Shown: positions 8,315-18,840, counted from the stretch's first letter. The stretch is 64,000 bases of DNA from Rhodovastum sp963709085 (GCA_963709085.1 CAVPVB010000024.1:248001-312000); one strand, 5' to 3'. Made by a program: numbers and translations. Notes: generated by a model not told the origin, from the letters alone.

Positions 8315-9472
8315 GTGCTGGACCCATATCCCTTCCGTCTGTTCCCCAACCCGCGCGCCGGCGTGCCGGGCATCGTGGTGCTACCCGCCGGCGGCTTCCG
8401 GCGCGCCCGCGCCGAAATCACCAGCTGGCCGGACTACGCGCCGACGCCCTTGCGCGACCTGCCCGCCCTCGCCGCGCAGGCCGGTGTCGGCATGGTGCGG
8501 CTGAAGGACGAGGCGGGGCGTTTCGGCCTGGGCAGCTTCAAGGCGCTGGGCGGCGCCTACGCGGTGGGGCAATTGCTGATCGCCGAGCTGGCCCGGCGCG
8601 GCGTGGCGGTGGCGGCAAGCTCCGCCGACCTGGTAGCCGGGCGCCATGCCGGGGTGACGCGGACCCTGACGGTAACCTGCGCCACCGATGGCAATCACGG
8701 CCGGTCGGTCGCCTGGGGGGCGCAGCGGTTTGGCTGCCGGTGCGTGATATTCCTCCCTCATACGGTCAGCCAGGCCCGCGCCGATGCGATCGCGCGCTAC
8801 GGCGCCGAACTGCGGCGCGTGCCCGGCACCTATGACGACGCGGTGCGCGAGGCGGCCCGGGTGGCGGCGGCAGAGGGATGGTTCGTGGTCTCCGACACGT
8901 CCTGGCCGGGCTACGCCTCGGTCCCCGTGCACGTAATGCAGGGCTACCGGCTGATGGCCGATGAGGCGGTGGACCAATGGGCCGGCGCGCCGCCCACGCA
9001 TGTGTTCGTGCAGGGAGGTGTGGGCGGGCTGGCCGCCGCGGTTTGCGTGCACATGCGCGCGCGCTACCGGCTGCCGCCTTCCCTGGTCGTGGTCGAACCG
9101 GACCGGGCCGCCTGCCTGCTGGCCAGCGCCGAACTGGGCACGCCCACCGCGATCCCCGGCGACCTCGACACCGTCATGGCGGGGCTGGCCTGTGGCGCGC
9201 CCAGCCTGCTCGCCTGGGCCGAGCTGGAACGGGGTGCGGCCGCCTTCATGGCGGTGCCGGACGAGGCCGCCATCGCCTGCATGAAATTGCTGGCCCGGGC
9301 GGGCATCGTGGCCGGCGAATCAGGGGTGGCGGGGCTGGCCGGCTTCCTGCTCGCCGCCGCCGACCCGGCCGCCCGCGAGACGCTGGGGCTGCGGGCGGAG
9401 AGCCGCGTGCTGCTGTTCAGCACCGAGGGCGCGACCGACCCGGCCCTGTACCGGCACCTGGTGGAGGAATAG
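8315..9472 (+). CDS. dpaL: diaminopropionate ammonia-lyase
   Basis: PLP enzyme that converts 2,3-diaminopropionate to pyruvate and two ammonia molecules. The PLP lysine lies in GLGSFKALGGAY (residue ~76), the substrate-binding CATDGNHGRSVAWGA segment follows, then VFVQGGVGGLAAAV for phosphate binding and GESGVAGLAGFL. Length of 385 residues fits the family. The start is a GTG at 8315; the only ATG upstream (8290) is in another frame. It is divergent from the denD-like gene and four bases ahead of a short-chain dehydrogenase gene, which may share the transcript. Confidence 0.88.
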   Translation: MLDPYPFRLFPNPRAGVPGIVVLPAGGFRRARAEITSWPDYAPTPLRDLPALAAQAGVGMVRLKDEAGRFGLGSFKALGGAYAVGQLLIAELARRGVAVAASSADLVAGRHAGVTRTLTVTCATDGNHGRSVAWGAQRFGCRCVIFLPHTVSQARADAIARYGAELRRVPGTYDDAVREAARVAAAEGWFVVSDTSWPGYASVPVHVMQGYRLMADEAVDQWAGAPPTHVFVQGGVGGLAAAVCVHMRARYRLPPSLVVVEPDRAACLLASAELGTPTAIPGDLDTVMAGLACGAPSLLAWAELERGAAAFMAVPDEAAIACMKLLARAGIVAGESGVAGLAGFLLAAADPAARETLGLRAESRVLLFSTEGATDPALYRHLVEE

Positions 9473-9476
9473 GACA

Positions 9477-10226
9477 ATGCGGAAACCGGTCATGGTGGTC
9501 ACCGGCGGCAGCTCCGGCATCGGCGCAGCAACGGCGCGGCTCGGGGCGGCGCGCGGCTATGCGGTGGCGCTGTCGTATCGCGACAGTCGGGTGGCGGCCG
9601 AAGCTCTGGTGGCGGAAATTGCCGCTGCCGGCGGGGCGGCGATGGCGGTGCAGGCCGATGCCGCCGACGAGGCCGCCACCGCGGATTTCTTCGCCGCCGT
9701 CGATCAGGCGCTCGGCCCGGTAACGGCGCTGGTGAACAATGCCGGCATCACCGGGCCGATCGCCACCCTCGATCAGGTGGAGGCGGCGATGCTCGACCGG
9801 CTGCTCGCCACCAACGTGACCGGCTGCTTTCTCGCCCTGAAGCAGGCGATCCGCCGGATGGCGACCGATCTGGGCGGTCCGGGCGGAGCGGTGGTCAATG
9901 TTTCCTCCCGCGCGGCCGGATTGGGCGGCGCCAACGATTGGGTGCACTACGCGGCGTCGAAAGGGGCGGTCGACAGCTTCACGATCGGCGCGGCCCGGGA
10001 ACTCGCGCCGCGCGGCATCCGGGTGAACGCGGTGAGCCCCGGCCTGATCGACACCGATATCCACGCCAAGGCGGGCCGGCCCGGCCGCGCGCAGCAGATG
10101 GCGCCCAACATTCCGATGCAGCGCGCCGGCACGGCGGAGGAAGTCGCGAAGGTGATCCTGTGGCTGCTATCCGACGAGGCCGCCTATGTCACCGGCGCGC
10201 TGGTGCCGGTCAGCGGCGGGAGGTGA
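9477..10226 (+). CDS. SDR-family oxidoreductase (glucose-1-dehydrogenase-like)
   Basis: Classical short-chain dehydrogenase of 249 residues. It has the cofactor motif TGGSSGIGAATA, the NNAG motif (LVNNAGITGPI), catalytic serine in VNVSSRAAGLGG, the YAASKGA catalytic Tyr/Lys pair, and PMQRAGTAEEVA near the C-terminus. The start lies four bases after the dpaL stop, implying co-transcription. SYRDS after the second strand, in place of an acidic residue, suggests NADP(H) preference. The substrate is not determinable from sequence. It ends 28 bases from the convergent acyl-CoA synthetase gene. Confidence 0.85.
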   Translation: MRKPVMVVTGGSSGIGAATARLGAARGYAVALSYRDSRVAAEALVAEIAAAGGAAMAVQADAADEAATADFFAAVDQALGPVTALVNNAGITGPIATLDQVEAAMLDRLLATNVTGCFLALKQAIRRMATDLGGPGGAVVNVSSRAAGLGGANDWVHYAASKGAVDSFTIGAARELAPRGIRVNAVSPGLIDTDIHAKAGRPGRAQQMAPNIPMQRAGTAEEVAKVILWLLSDEAAYVTGALVPVSGGR

Positions 10227-10254
10227 GTGGGGGGCTTCGTTCAACGGCACCGTC

Positions 10255-11901
<1,647 letters not shown>

Positions 11902-11956
11902 TTTTCTTCCTCCCGGTTGGCGGCTTGGGGCGGAGTTTGGCCGCGATAAGGGGAGG

Positions 11957-12157
11957 AAGGAAGGCCAGGGCTCTGCCCTGGACCCGCCAAGGGCCGAGAG
12001 GCCCCTGGACCCCATCACTTGAAGGGTCTTGCGAAGAGGGGGGTGAGGAGATGCTGCGGCCCCTCCTCACCCCCCTCTTCGCAAGACCCTTAAAACGAAT
12101 GGGTTCTAAGGGCTCCGCCCTTAGCGGGGTCCAGGGGCAGAGCCCCTGGCCTTCCTT
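11957..12157 (+). repeat. palindromic intergenic element, copy 2
   Basis: Near-complete copy between two leftward genes. Order: A' (aaggaaggccagggc-tct-gccctgg), C (gccgagaggcccctggaccc), a central hairpin whose arms aagggtcttgcgaagagg and cctcttcgcaagaccctt pair, then E (aaaacgaatgggttc plus ctaagggctccgcccttag) and the terminal A module ending ccttcctt. The B module is missing. The ends are inverted repeats of about 30 bases. The right end lies six bases from the phaZ stop codon. Confidence 0.9.
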
Positions 12158-12163
12158 CCCCCC

Positions 12164-13387
12164 TCACCGCTGCTGCGCGCGAATAAACCGCTTGATCCGC
12201 GGCGCCACCTCGGCGCGAAAGCGTTGGCCGTTGAACAGGCCGTAATGCCCCACGCCGGGCTGCTCGTAATGCTCGCGCCGCGAATCATCCAGCCGGCTTG
12301 CGATCGTATGCGTCGCCCGGGTCTGGCCGATGCCGGAGATGTCGTCGCGCTCGCCCTCGATGGTCTGGATGGCGGTATGGGTGATGGCGGAGGGATCGAC
12401 GCGGTGGCCGCGGTGCAGCAGCGCGCCGCGCGGCAGCAGGTGCTCCTGGAACACGGAATGGATGGTCTCCAGGTAGAAATCGGCGGCCAGGTCCATCACC
12501 GCGCGGTATTCTTCGTAGAAGCGCCGCTTGGACCCCAGCGTCTCGCCATCGCCTTCCACCAGGTGCTGGAACATCTGCCAATGCGCTTCCACATGGCGGT
12601 CGAGGTTCATCGCCATGAACCCGGCCAACTGCAGGAAGCCCGGGTAGACCCGCCGCATGAAGCCGGGATGGCCGATCGGCACGCGGTGGATGACGTTGCG
12701 GCGGAACCACTCAATGCTGTGCCGCTTAGCGAAATCGTTCACCGAGGTCACGCCCTGGCGGGTGTCGATCGGGCCGCCGATCAGCGTCATGCTCTGCGGC
12801 GAGTCCGGATCGCCGGCCTCGTTCATCAGCGACACCGCCGCCACCACCGGCACCGCGGGTTGACACACCGCGATGATATGCGTGTCCGGCCCGAGAAGGC
12901 GCAGGTGGCGGATGACAGTGTCGATGTAGTCGCTCAGGCCGAAATCGGGCGAGGTGAGCGGCACGTCGCGGGCATCGCGCCACTCGGTGATGTACACGTC
13001 GTGGTCGGGCAGGAAGGACTTCACCGTGCCGCGCAGCAGAGTGGCGTAATGGCCCGACATCGGCGCCACCATCAGCACTTTCGGGTCGTCCGGCCGGTCG
13101 GCCACCCGGCGGAAGCGCTTGAGGTCGCACCAGATGTCGCTGTGAACGATATCCTCGACCACATCGACGAGATGGCCGTCGATGGCGGTGTGCTTGAGGC
13201 CGAATTCGGGTTTCCCGAAGCGGCGGGTGCTGTGCTCGAAGCTGTCGAGTGCGGCGGCGGTCAGGCGCCCGGCCGGGGTCGGGCGCCAGGGATTGTACGG
13301 CATGTCGAGGATGGACAAGGCGTGGCTCGCCATCAGCCGCATCGGCGCCAGGGTCGCACGCTGCAATTCGAACACGTGATAGAGCAC
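12164..13387 (-). CDS. phaZ: intracellular polyhydroxyalkanoate depolymerase
   Basis: Degrades native PHB granules to hydroxybutyrate. The 407-residue alpha/beta-hydrolase-fold protein begins VLYHVFELQRATLAPMR, the family N-terminus, from a GTG at 13387 preceded by AAGGAAA. The proposed cysteine nucleophile lies in IIAVCQPAVPVVAA, with an acidic residue in GERDDISG and the histidine in GVGHYGLFNGQRF; these match the Cys-Asp-His triad described for Ralstonia PhaZa1 (family knowledge). Upstream-extended frames to 13597 lack homology. It is divergent from an SDR gene and sits between an acyl-CoA synthetase and a thiolase, in keeping with PHA turnover. Confidence 0.9.
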   Translation of the reverse strand: MLYHVFELQRATLAPMRLMASHALSILDMPYNPWRPTPAGRLTAAALDSFEHSTRRFGKPEFGLKHTAIDGHLVDVVEDIVHSDIWCDLKRFRRVADRPDDPKVLMVAPMSGHYATLLRGTVKSFLPDHDVYITEWRDARDVPLTSPDFGLSDYIDTVIRHLRLLGPDTHIIAVCQPAVPVVAAVSLMNEAGDPDSPQSMTLIGGPIDTRQGVTSVNDFAKRHSIEWFRRNVIHRVPIGHPGFMRRVYPGFLQLAGFMAMNLDRHVEAHWQMFQHLVEGDGETLGSKRRFYEEYRAVMDLAADFYLETIHSVFQEHLLPRGALLHRGHRVDPSAITHTAIQTIEGERDDISGIGQTRATHTIASRLDDSRREHYEQPGVGHYGLFNGQRFRAEVAPRIKRFIRAQQR

Positions 13388-13711
13388 TTCGTTTCCTTTG
13401 CGACTTGTAGCGTCTTCCGGCACGCAACAACCCCCCGCCCGGGCGGCTGCGAAGCTGGCGATGTGGCGTGCAGGCCGACCGGGCGAGACACCCGGCGAGG
13501 TTAGAAAATTCAACGGTTCACCGCGGCGTGAGGGCGCCGATCGTGTCCGCCTCTTGCTGGGGCTGCGTATGTTCCATAAGAACCGTGAAAAGAGCAAGAC
13601 GGTCCATTCACGCGATGGTGAGGAAACAGCAACGTGGCATGGTGGTAACGACCGGCGCGGCCGGGGGATTTGGCGTTATCGCGGTGCAACACGCGGGCTG
13701 AGGGAGGAAAA
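13388..13711. other. divergent intergenic region phaZ / SDR
   Basis: This stretch separates the divergent phaZ and SDR genes and should hold both promoters. The only features I can support are the two ribosome-binding sites, AAGGAAA before phaZ and GGGAGGAA at 13702-13709 before the SDR. Open frames through it have no recognisable similarity. Confidence 0.4.
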
Positions 13712-14491
13712 ATGGCAACGGTCCTGCACGGGCTGTTCGATCTGACCGGCCGGGTGGCGCTGATCACCGGCGGCTCGCGCGGGCTCGGGCTGCAGATCGC
13801 CGAGGCGCTGGGCGAGTTCGGCGCCCGGGTGGTGCTGGCCGCGCGCAAACCCGATGAACTGGCGGCAGCGGTGGCGCAGCTCGCCGCCGCCGGCATCGAT
13901 GCCGTGGCGATCCCGGCCGATCTGCGCTCGCCGGCGGCGGCGCAGGCGCTGGCCGAGGGCACGCTGGCGGCGTGCGGACGCATCGACATCCTGGTCAACA
14001 ATGCGGGCGCCACCTGGGGGGCCGCGGCCGAGGACCATACGCCCGAGCAGTGGCGCCGGGTGATGGACCTCAATCTCGACGCACCCTTCTACCTGAGCCA
14101 GGCGGCGGCGCGGCTGTGGATGATTCCGCAGCGCCGTGGCCGCATCCTCAATATCGCCTCGATCGCCGGGCTGAAGGCGGAGATCCGCCCGCCCGGGACG
14201 GTCGCCTACAGCACCAGCAAGGCGGCCCTCATCCACCTCACCCGCGCGCTCGCCGCCGAGTGGGGCCGGTCCGGCATTACCGTGAACGCGCTGGCGCCGG
14301 GCTGGTTCCCCTCGCGCATGACCCGCGGGACGCTGGCGGCGTTCGGCGCCGAACTGGCCGCGCAGGCGCCGCTGGAGCGGCTTGGCGGGCCGGACGACCT
14401 GAAGGGTGCGGCGCTGCTGTTCGCTTCGGACGCGGGGGCGCACATCACCGGCCAGGTGCTGGCGGTGGATGGCGGCGCCTCGGTGGTCTGA
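13712..14491 (+). CDS. SDR-family oxidoreductase (gluconate 5-dehydrogenase-like)
   Basis: Short-chain dehydrogenase of 259 residues starting MATVLHGLFDLTGRVALITGGS. It has TGGSRGLGLQIAEAL (cofactor), ILVNNAGATWGA, the catalytic serine in ILNIASIAGLKAE, and YSTSKAALIHLTRALAAEWG with the Tyr/Lys pair. The ATG at 13712 is supported by GGGAGGAA just upstream. The short insertion around EIRPPGTVAYSTSKA resembles gluconate 5-dehydrogenase-like and 3-oxoacyl-ACP reductase-like members. Followed 241 bases later by a thiolase on the same strand; a role in 3-hydroxyacyl-CoA metabolism is possible but unproven. Confidence 0.82.
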   Translation: MATVLHGLFDLTGRVALITGGSRGLGLQIAEALGEFGARVVLAARKPDELAAAVAQLAAAGIDAVAIPADLRSPAAAQALAEGTLAACGRIDILVNNAGATWGAAAEDHTPEQWRRVMDLNLDAPFYLSQAAARLWMIPQRRGRILNIASIAGLKAEIRPPGTVAYSTSKAALIHLTRALAAEWGRSGITVNALAPGWFPSRMTRGTLAAFGAELAAQAPLERLGGPDDLKGAALLFASDAGAHITGQVLAVDGGASVV

Positions 14492-14732
14492 TGGCCTTTT
14501 TTTCCCGCCGGACCTATAAGCAGGGGCAGGCCGGTTGGGGTACGCTGGCGCCTATGGGTAAGGTCCGCAAGATGACCCGGGCCGGCGTGACGCCGGACCA
14601 GCCCGCCCAATCTGCCTTGCCTGCAAACGGTGCCTGCAAACTGCCGCTCGCGCTGCCTCTGCCCGGTATTGCGGTGGCGCGCACGGGCTTGTCCGCCCCC
14701 ACCTTTTCTGACGTGTTCTAGGGAGATCCTGA

Positions 14733-15911
14733 ATGACCGACATTTTCATTGTTGCCGGCGTGCGTACCGCCATCGGCGACTTCGGCGGCGCGCTGAAAGA
14801 CCAATCGCCGAGTGTGCTGATCGCCGCCGTGGTCCGCGAGGCGGTGCGCCGCTCCGGCGTGGCACCGAAGGAGTTCGGGCTCGGCGTGATCGGCCAGGTC
14901 ATCCACACCGAGCCGCGCGACCAGTACATTTCCCGCATCGCCGTGATTGAGGGAGGCCTGCCGCAGGAGACGCCGGCTTTCACCTTGAACCGGCTGTGCG
15001 GCAGCGGGCTGCAGTCGATCCTGACCGCCGCCAACGCGATCCGCGCCGGCGAGGCGGAAGTGGCCGTGGCCGGCGGGGTGGAGAGCATGACCCGCGCCCC
15101 GTATCAGCTGCCGTCCGCCCGCTGGGGCGCGAAGATGGGCGACACGACGGCGGTTGACCCGATGGTTGGCGCGCTGACCGACCCGTTCCACAAGGTCCAT
15201 ATGGGCATCACCGCCGAGAACGTGGCGGCGGCGCATGAGATCACCCGCGAGCAGCAGGATGCGCTGGCGGTGGAAAGCCATCGCCGGGCCAGCCGGGCGA
15301 TCAAGGAGGGCAGGTTCAAGGATCAAATCCTCGGCATCGAGCTGAAGACGCGCAAGGGCACCACGGTGTTCGACACCGACGAGCATGTCCGCCCTGACGC
15401 CAAGCTGGAGGACATGACCAGCCTGCGCACGGCGTTCAAGAAGGACGGCACCGTCACCGCCGGCAATGCCAGCGGCATCAATGACGGCGCCGCCGCGGTG
15501 GTGGTGGCGAGCGGGGCGGCGGTGAAGCGGCTCGGTCTGACGCCGCTGGCGCGCATCGTCAGCGCGGGCCATTCGGGTGTCGATCCGGCCTATATGGGCA
15601 TCGGGCCGGTGCCGGCGTCGCGCCAGGCGCTGGAGCGGGCCGGCCTGACGGTGGGCGATCTCGACGTGATCGAGGCGAACGAGGCATTCGCGGCGCAGGC
15701 CTGTGCGGTGGCGAAGGGGCTTGGCTTCGATCCGGACAAGGTGAACCCGAACGGCAGCGGCATTTCGCTCGGCCACCCGATCGGGGCGACCGGGGCGATC
15801 ATCACGGTGAAGGCGCTCTACGAGTTGCAGCGCATCGGCGGCCGGTATGCGCTGGTGACCATGTGCATCGGCGGCGGCCAGGGCATCGCAGCAATCCTGG
15901 AACGCGTCTGA
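14733..15911 (+). CDS. acetyl-CoA C-acyltransferase (beta-ketothiolase)
   Basis: Condenses or cleaves acyl-CoA units. The 392-residue product carries the nucleophilic cysteine in TLNRLCGSGLQSI (residue ~89), the VAGGVESMTRAPY signature, the ANEAFAAQAC segment, the catalytic histidine in NPNGSGISLGHPIGATG and the second cysteine in TMCIGGGQGIA. These identify a biosynthetic-type thiolase of the PhaA/BktB group. Within a cluster that holds PhaZ, an acyl-CoA synthetase and two SDRs, it may convert acetoacetyl-CoA from PHA to acetyl-CoA or run in the reverse direction. A gagatcc sequence precedes the ATG. Confidence 0.92.
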   Translation: MTDIFIVAGVRTAIGDFGGALKDQSPSVLIAAVVREAVRRSGVAPKEFGLGVIGQVIHTEPRDQYISRIAVIEGGLPQETPAFTLNRLCGSGLQSILTAANAIRAGEAEVAVAGGVESMTRAPYQLPSARWGAKMGDTTAVDPMVGALTDPFHKVHMGITAENVAAAHEITREQQDALAVESHRRASRAIKEGRFKDQILGIELKTRKGTTVFDTDEHVRPDAKLEDMTSLRTAFKKDGTVTAGNASGINDGAAAVVVASGAAVKRLGLTPLARIVSAGHSGVDPAYMGIGPVPASRQALERAGLTVGDLDVIEANEAFAAQACAVAKGLGFDPDKVNPNGSGISLGHPIGATGAIITVKALYELQRIGGRYALVTMCIGGGQGIAAILERV

Positions 15912-15924
15912 GCTAACAGCGTTT

Positions 15925-16004
15925 CCCCCTGGACCCTTCTATGGAATGGGGTCCAGGGGACCACTGTCCCCTGGCGGGTCCAGGGCAGAGCCCTGGCCTT
16001 CCTT
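15925..16004 (+). repeat. palindromic intergenic element, copy 3 (short)
   Basis: Lies between the convergent thiolase and aroKB genes. It contains a C-like hairpin (cccctggaccc ... gggtccagggg), a second small hairpin (ccaggggaccactgtcccctgg) and the terminal A module (ccagggc-aga-gccctgg, ccttcctta). The final bases overlap the TAA stop of aroKB. The central hairpin and E module are absent. Likely to act as a bidirectional terminator here. Confidence 0.75.
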
Positions 16005-17679
16005 ACTTATCGCACCCGGCGTCGCGCAGCACCCCCTCCACCGCCTCGGAAGGCACCTCACCAATGGTGAACGCCTGCCCGATGCCGCGGGCGAGCACAA
16101 AGGTCAGGTGACCGTCGCGCATTTTCTTGTCGCGGCGCATGTGCCCGATCAGGCGTCCGGCGGAGAGGCGGCGGTTGAGGTGGGCGAGTTCGGCCGGCAG
16201 CCCGACCGATTCGAGGTGGGCGATGACGCGGTCGGCGTCGGCCGCCGCGCAGAGTCCCAGCCGGGCGGAGAGGCGGAAGGCCAGCCCCAGGCCGACGGCG
16301 ACCCCCTCGCCATGCAGGATGTTGCCGTAGCCGAGTTCGGCTTCCAGCGCATGGCCGAAGGTGTGGCCGAGGTTGAGCAGGGCGCGGCCGTCATTGGGCT
16401 TTTCCTCGCGCTCGTCCTCGCCGACCACCAGCGCCTTGAAGGCGCAGGCGCGCAGCACCGCCTCGGCCTGCGCCTCGCGATCGCCGGCAATCACCGCCGC
16501 GCCGTGCGCCTCGCACCAGGTGAAGAACGCGGCGTCGCCGATCAACCCGGCCTTGGCCACCTCGGCATAGCCGGCGCGCAGCTCGCGCGGCGGCAGGGTG
16601 GCCAGGGTGGCGGTATCGGCCAGCACCATGCGCGGCTGGTGGAAGGCGCCGAGCAGGTTCTTGCCGTGGCTGGTATTGATGCCGGTCTTGCCGCCGACCG
16701 ATGAGTCGACCTGCGAGAGCAGGGTCGTCGGCACCTGCACGAAAGGCAGGCCGCGCAGGGTGGACGCCGCGGCGAAGCCGGCGAGATCACCCACCACCCC
16801 GCCGCCGAGGGCGATGACGGAGGTCCGCCGTTCCATGCCGCCTTCGAGCAACTGGTCCACCACCTCGCCATAGGTGGCGAGGTTTTTCGATTTTTCGCCC
16901 GGTGCCACGGTGATGACGCGGGTCTCGAATGCGGTCGCGTCGAGCCCGCGCAGCAGGGCGGGCAGGTGCAGCGGCGCCACGGTGGCGTCGGTGACCACCA
17001 CGGCGCGCTTTTGCGGCAGCACCGGCGCCAGCAATGCGCCGGCCCGCGCCAGCAGGCCATCGCCTACCACCACATCGTAGCAGCTGGCGGACAGCGCCAG
17101 CGACAGCCGGCGCGGCGGCCGCCAGGCCAGCAGCGCCTCCAGCACCCGCGCGGTGGTGGCCTCGGGGCTGTCGTCGCTGCAATCCACCACGATATCGGCC
17201 TCGGCATAGACCGGGTGGCGGATTGCCATCAGCCGCTGCAGCACCTCCTCGGGGTTCTGGCCATTGAGCAGCGGCCGGTGGGGACGGCCGGCGACGCGGC
17301 GCAGCAGCACGGGCAGACGGCAGCGCAGCCAGATGCTCACCGCCTCGCGCCGGACGGTGGCGCGGGTCTCGCCATCCATGAAGGCCCCGCCGCCGCTGGC
17401 CAGCACCAGCGGATCGCCGGCCAGCAGGCGGCGGATCACCCGCCGCTCGCCGTCGCGGAATTCCTGCTCGCCGAAGCGCTCGAACAGTTCGGCGATGGTG
17501 CAGCCGGCGGCCAGCTCGATCTCGGTATCGGCGTCGCGGAACGGCAGGCCGAGTCGGGCCGCCAGGCGGCGGCCGATCGAGGTCTTGCCGGCGCCCATGA
17601 GCCCGACCAGCATGATGCTGCGGCCCGCCATCGAGGCCGGCAGGGTGCAACTTTCCTTCAGTGTCACGGTTTCTTTCAT
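16003..17679 (-). CDS. aroKB: bifunctional shikimate kinase / 3-dehydroquinate synthase
   Basis: One uninterrupted 558-codon frame fuses two shikimate-pathway enzymes. Residues ~10-180 are shikimate kinase: LVGLMGAGKTSIGRRLA (Walker A), DADTEIE, ASGGGAFMD and GRPHRPLL. Residues ~195-555 are 3-dehydroquinate synthase: PGEKSKNLATYGEVVDQL, ALGGGVVGDLAGFAAA, VPTTLLSQVDSSVGGKTG, NLGHTFGHALE and HGEGVAVGLGLAF. There is no stop or restart between the domains, so this is a real fusion, a form I recall from Acetobacteraceae. The start is ATG 17679 (MKETVTLKESCTL); the frame upstream to 17982 has no homology. Divergent from a tiny membrane gene and xerD. Confidence 0.93.
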   Translation of the reverse strand: MKETVTLKESCTLPASMAGRSIMLVGLMGAGKTSIGRRLAARLGLPFRDADTEIELAAGCTIAELFERFGEQEFRDGERRVIRRLLAGDPLVLASGGGAFMDGETRATVRREAVSIWLRCRLPVLLRRVAGRPHRPLLNGQNPEEVLQRLMAIRHPVYAEADIVVDCSDDSPEATTARVLEALLAWRPPRRLSLALSASCYDVVVGDGLLARAGALLAPVLPQKRAVVVTDATVAPLHLPALLRGLDATAFETRVITVAPGEKSKNLATYGEVVDQLLEGGMERRTSVIALGGGVVGDLAGFAAASTLRGLPFVQVPTTLLSQVDSSVGGKTGINTSHGKNLLGAFHQPRMVLADTATLATLPPRELRAGYAEVAKAGLIGDAAFFTWCEAHGAAVIAGDREAQAEAVLRACAFKALVVGEDEREEKPNDGRALLNLGHTFGHALEAELGYGNILHGEGVAVGLGLAFRLSARLGLCAAADADRVIAHLESVGLPAELAHLNRRLSAGRLIGHMRRDKKMRDGHLTFVLARGIGQAFTIGEVPSEAVEGVLRDAGCDK

Positions 17680-17760
17680 GCCGATGTTGCGTGTGAGGGG
17701 CGCGGAGGCTAGCACAGCAGCGGCCGGGGCACAGCGCCGGCGCCACCTGGACCGGAGTTC

Positions 17761-17910
17761 ATGCGCAACGTCATCCTGATTGTCGTGGCGATGGGTGCCT
17801 TGCTGCTGGCGGCAGGGCTCCTCGCGCTCGGTGCCTTCCCGCCCGACGCAAATCCCAAGCAGATCCAGAAAGTGCTGCCGAACGACCGATTCGCCCCGCA
17901 CGGGGGATAG
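17761..17910 (+). CDS. 49-residue single-pass membrane or secreted peptide
   Basis: Short frame starting ATG 17761 after a GGAG (17753-17756), ending TAG 17908-17910. It starts MRNVILIVVAMG and continues as a hydrophobic stretch of about 25 residues, then a short polar tail PKQIQKVLPNDRFAPHGG. The stop is seven bases before the xerD GTG, so it is probably the first gene of the xerD transcript. The tail is reminiscent of small conserved proteins near aroB/xerD in related bacteria, but I cannot name a family. The spacing, ribosome site and signal-like profile support it as a real gene. Confidence 0.6.
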   Translation: MRNVILIVVAMGALLLAAGLLALGAFPPDANPKQIQKVLPNDRFAPHGG

Positions 17911-17917
17911 GCCGGCG

Positions 17918-18808
17918 GTGGACCGCCACCTGGAGGCGTTCCTCGAAATGCTGGCGGCTGAGCGTAATGCGGCTGTCAACACATTGTCCGCCTATCGCGC
18001 CGATCTGGAGGATTTCGCCGGTTTTGCCGCCCGCCGCAGCCAGACGCTGGCCGGCGCCAGCGCGGCGACGCTGCGCGCTTATCTGGCCGGGCTTTCAGCG
18101 GCAGGGCTGTCGGCCCGCACGGCGGCGCGGCGGCTGTCGGCGTTGCGCCGGTTCCACCGCTTCCTGGTGCGCGAGGGCGTGCGGAACGACGACCCCACCG
18201 AATTGCTGGACGCGCCGAAACTGCCGCGCGGGCTGCCGAAATACCTGTCCGAACCAGAGGTCGATGCCCTGCTGGCCGCCGCCGCGGCGCGTCCGCCCGG
18301 ACAGGCTGAGGTGATGGTGGCGGCGCTGGAGATCCTGTACGCCACCGGCCTGCGCGTGTCGGAACTGCTATCGCTGAAGGTCGCCGCCCTGCCCCGGGAC
18401 GGCGTGGTGTTGATCCTGCGCGGCAAGGGCGGCAAGGAACGCCTGGTGCCGCTGTCCGACACGGCGCGCGATGCGGCGGCGGCGCTGGCGGCCGGGCGCA
18501 GCACAGGATACCTGTTCCCCGGCCGCGACCCGCGCCGGGCGCTCACCCGCCAGGGCTTCGGCCAGGCACTGAAACTGGTGGCGCTGGAGGCCGGCATCGA
18601 CCCGGCGCGGGTGTCGCCGCACGTGCTGCGGCACTCCTTCGCCAGCCACATGCTGGCCCGCGGCGCCGATCTGCGCAGCCTGCAATTGCTGCTCGGCCAT
18701 GCCGACATCGCGACCACGCAAATCTACACCCACGTGCTGGCCGAACGCCTGCAACGGCTGGTCGAAGCGCATCATCCGATGGCCCTGCCCCGCACAAGTG
18801 GGGGCTGA
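17918..18808 (+). CDS. xerD: site-specific tyrosine recombinase XerD
   Basis: Resolves chromosome dimers at dif with XerC and FtsK. The protein is about 296 residues: an N-terminal SAM-like core-binding domain (EAFLEMLAAERNAAVNTL) and a C-terminal catalytic domain. Active-site residues are visible: Arg in YATGLRVSELL, Lys in LRGKGGKERLVPL, HxxR in HVLRHSFASHML, and His/Tyr in GHADIATTQIYTHV. The GTG at 17918 fits the family N-terminus; the frame extends back over the small upstream gene but that part is not homologous. accA follows after 32 bases. Confidence 0.93.
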   Translation: MDRHLEAFLEMLAAERNAAVNTLSAYRADLEDFAGFAARRSQTLAGASAATLRAYLAGLSAAGLSARTAARRLSALRRFHRFLVREGVRNDDPTELLDAPKLPRGLPKYLSEPEVDALLAAAAARPPGQAEVMVAALEILYATGLRVSELLSLKVAALPRDGVVLILRGKGGKERLVPLSDTARDAAAALAAGRSTGYLFPGRDPRRALTRQGFGQALKLVALEAGIDPARVSPHVLRHSFASHMLARGADLRSLQLLLGHADIATTQIYTHVLAERLQRLVEAHHPMALPRTSGG

Positions 18809-18840
18809 CCGGCGCCGCATCCGGTGCTAGATGGTCGCCC

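Noticed and set aside
13398..13745. 115-codon rightward open frame between phaZ and the SDR
   Set aside because: Arg-rich shadow sequence overlapping the SDR start; no motif or start signal.
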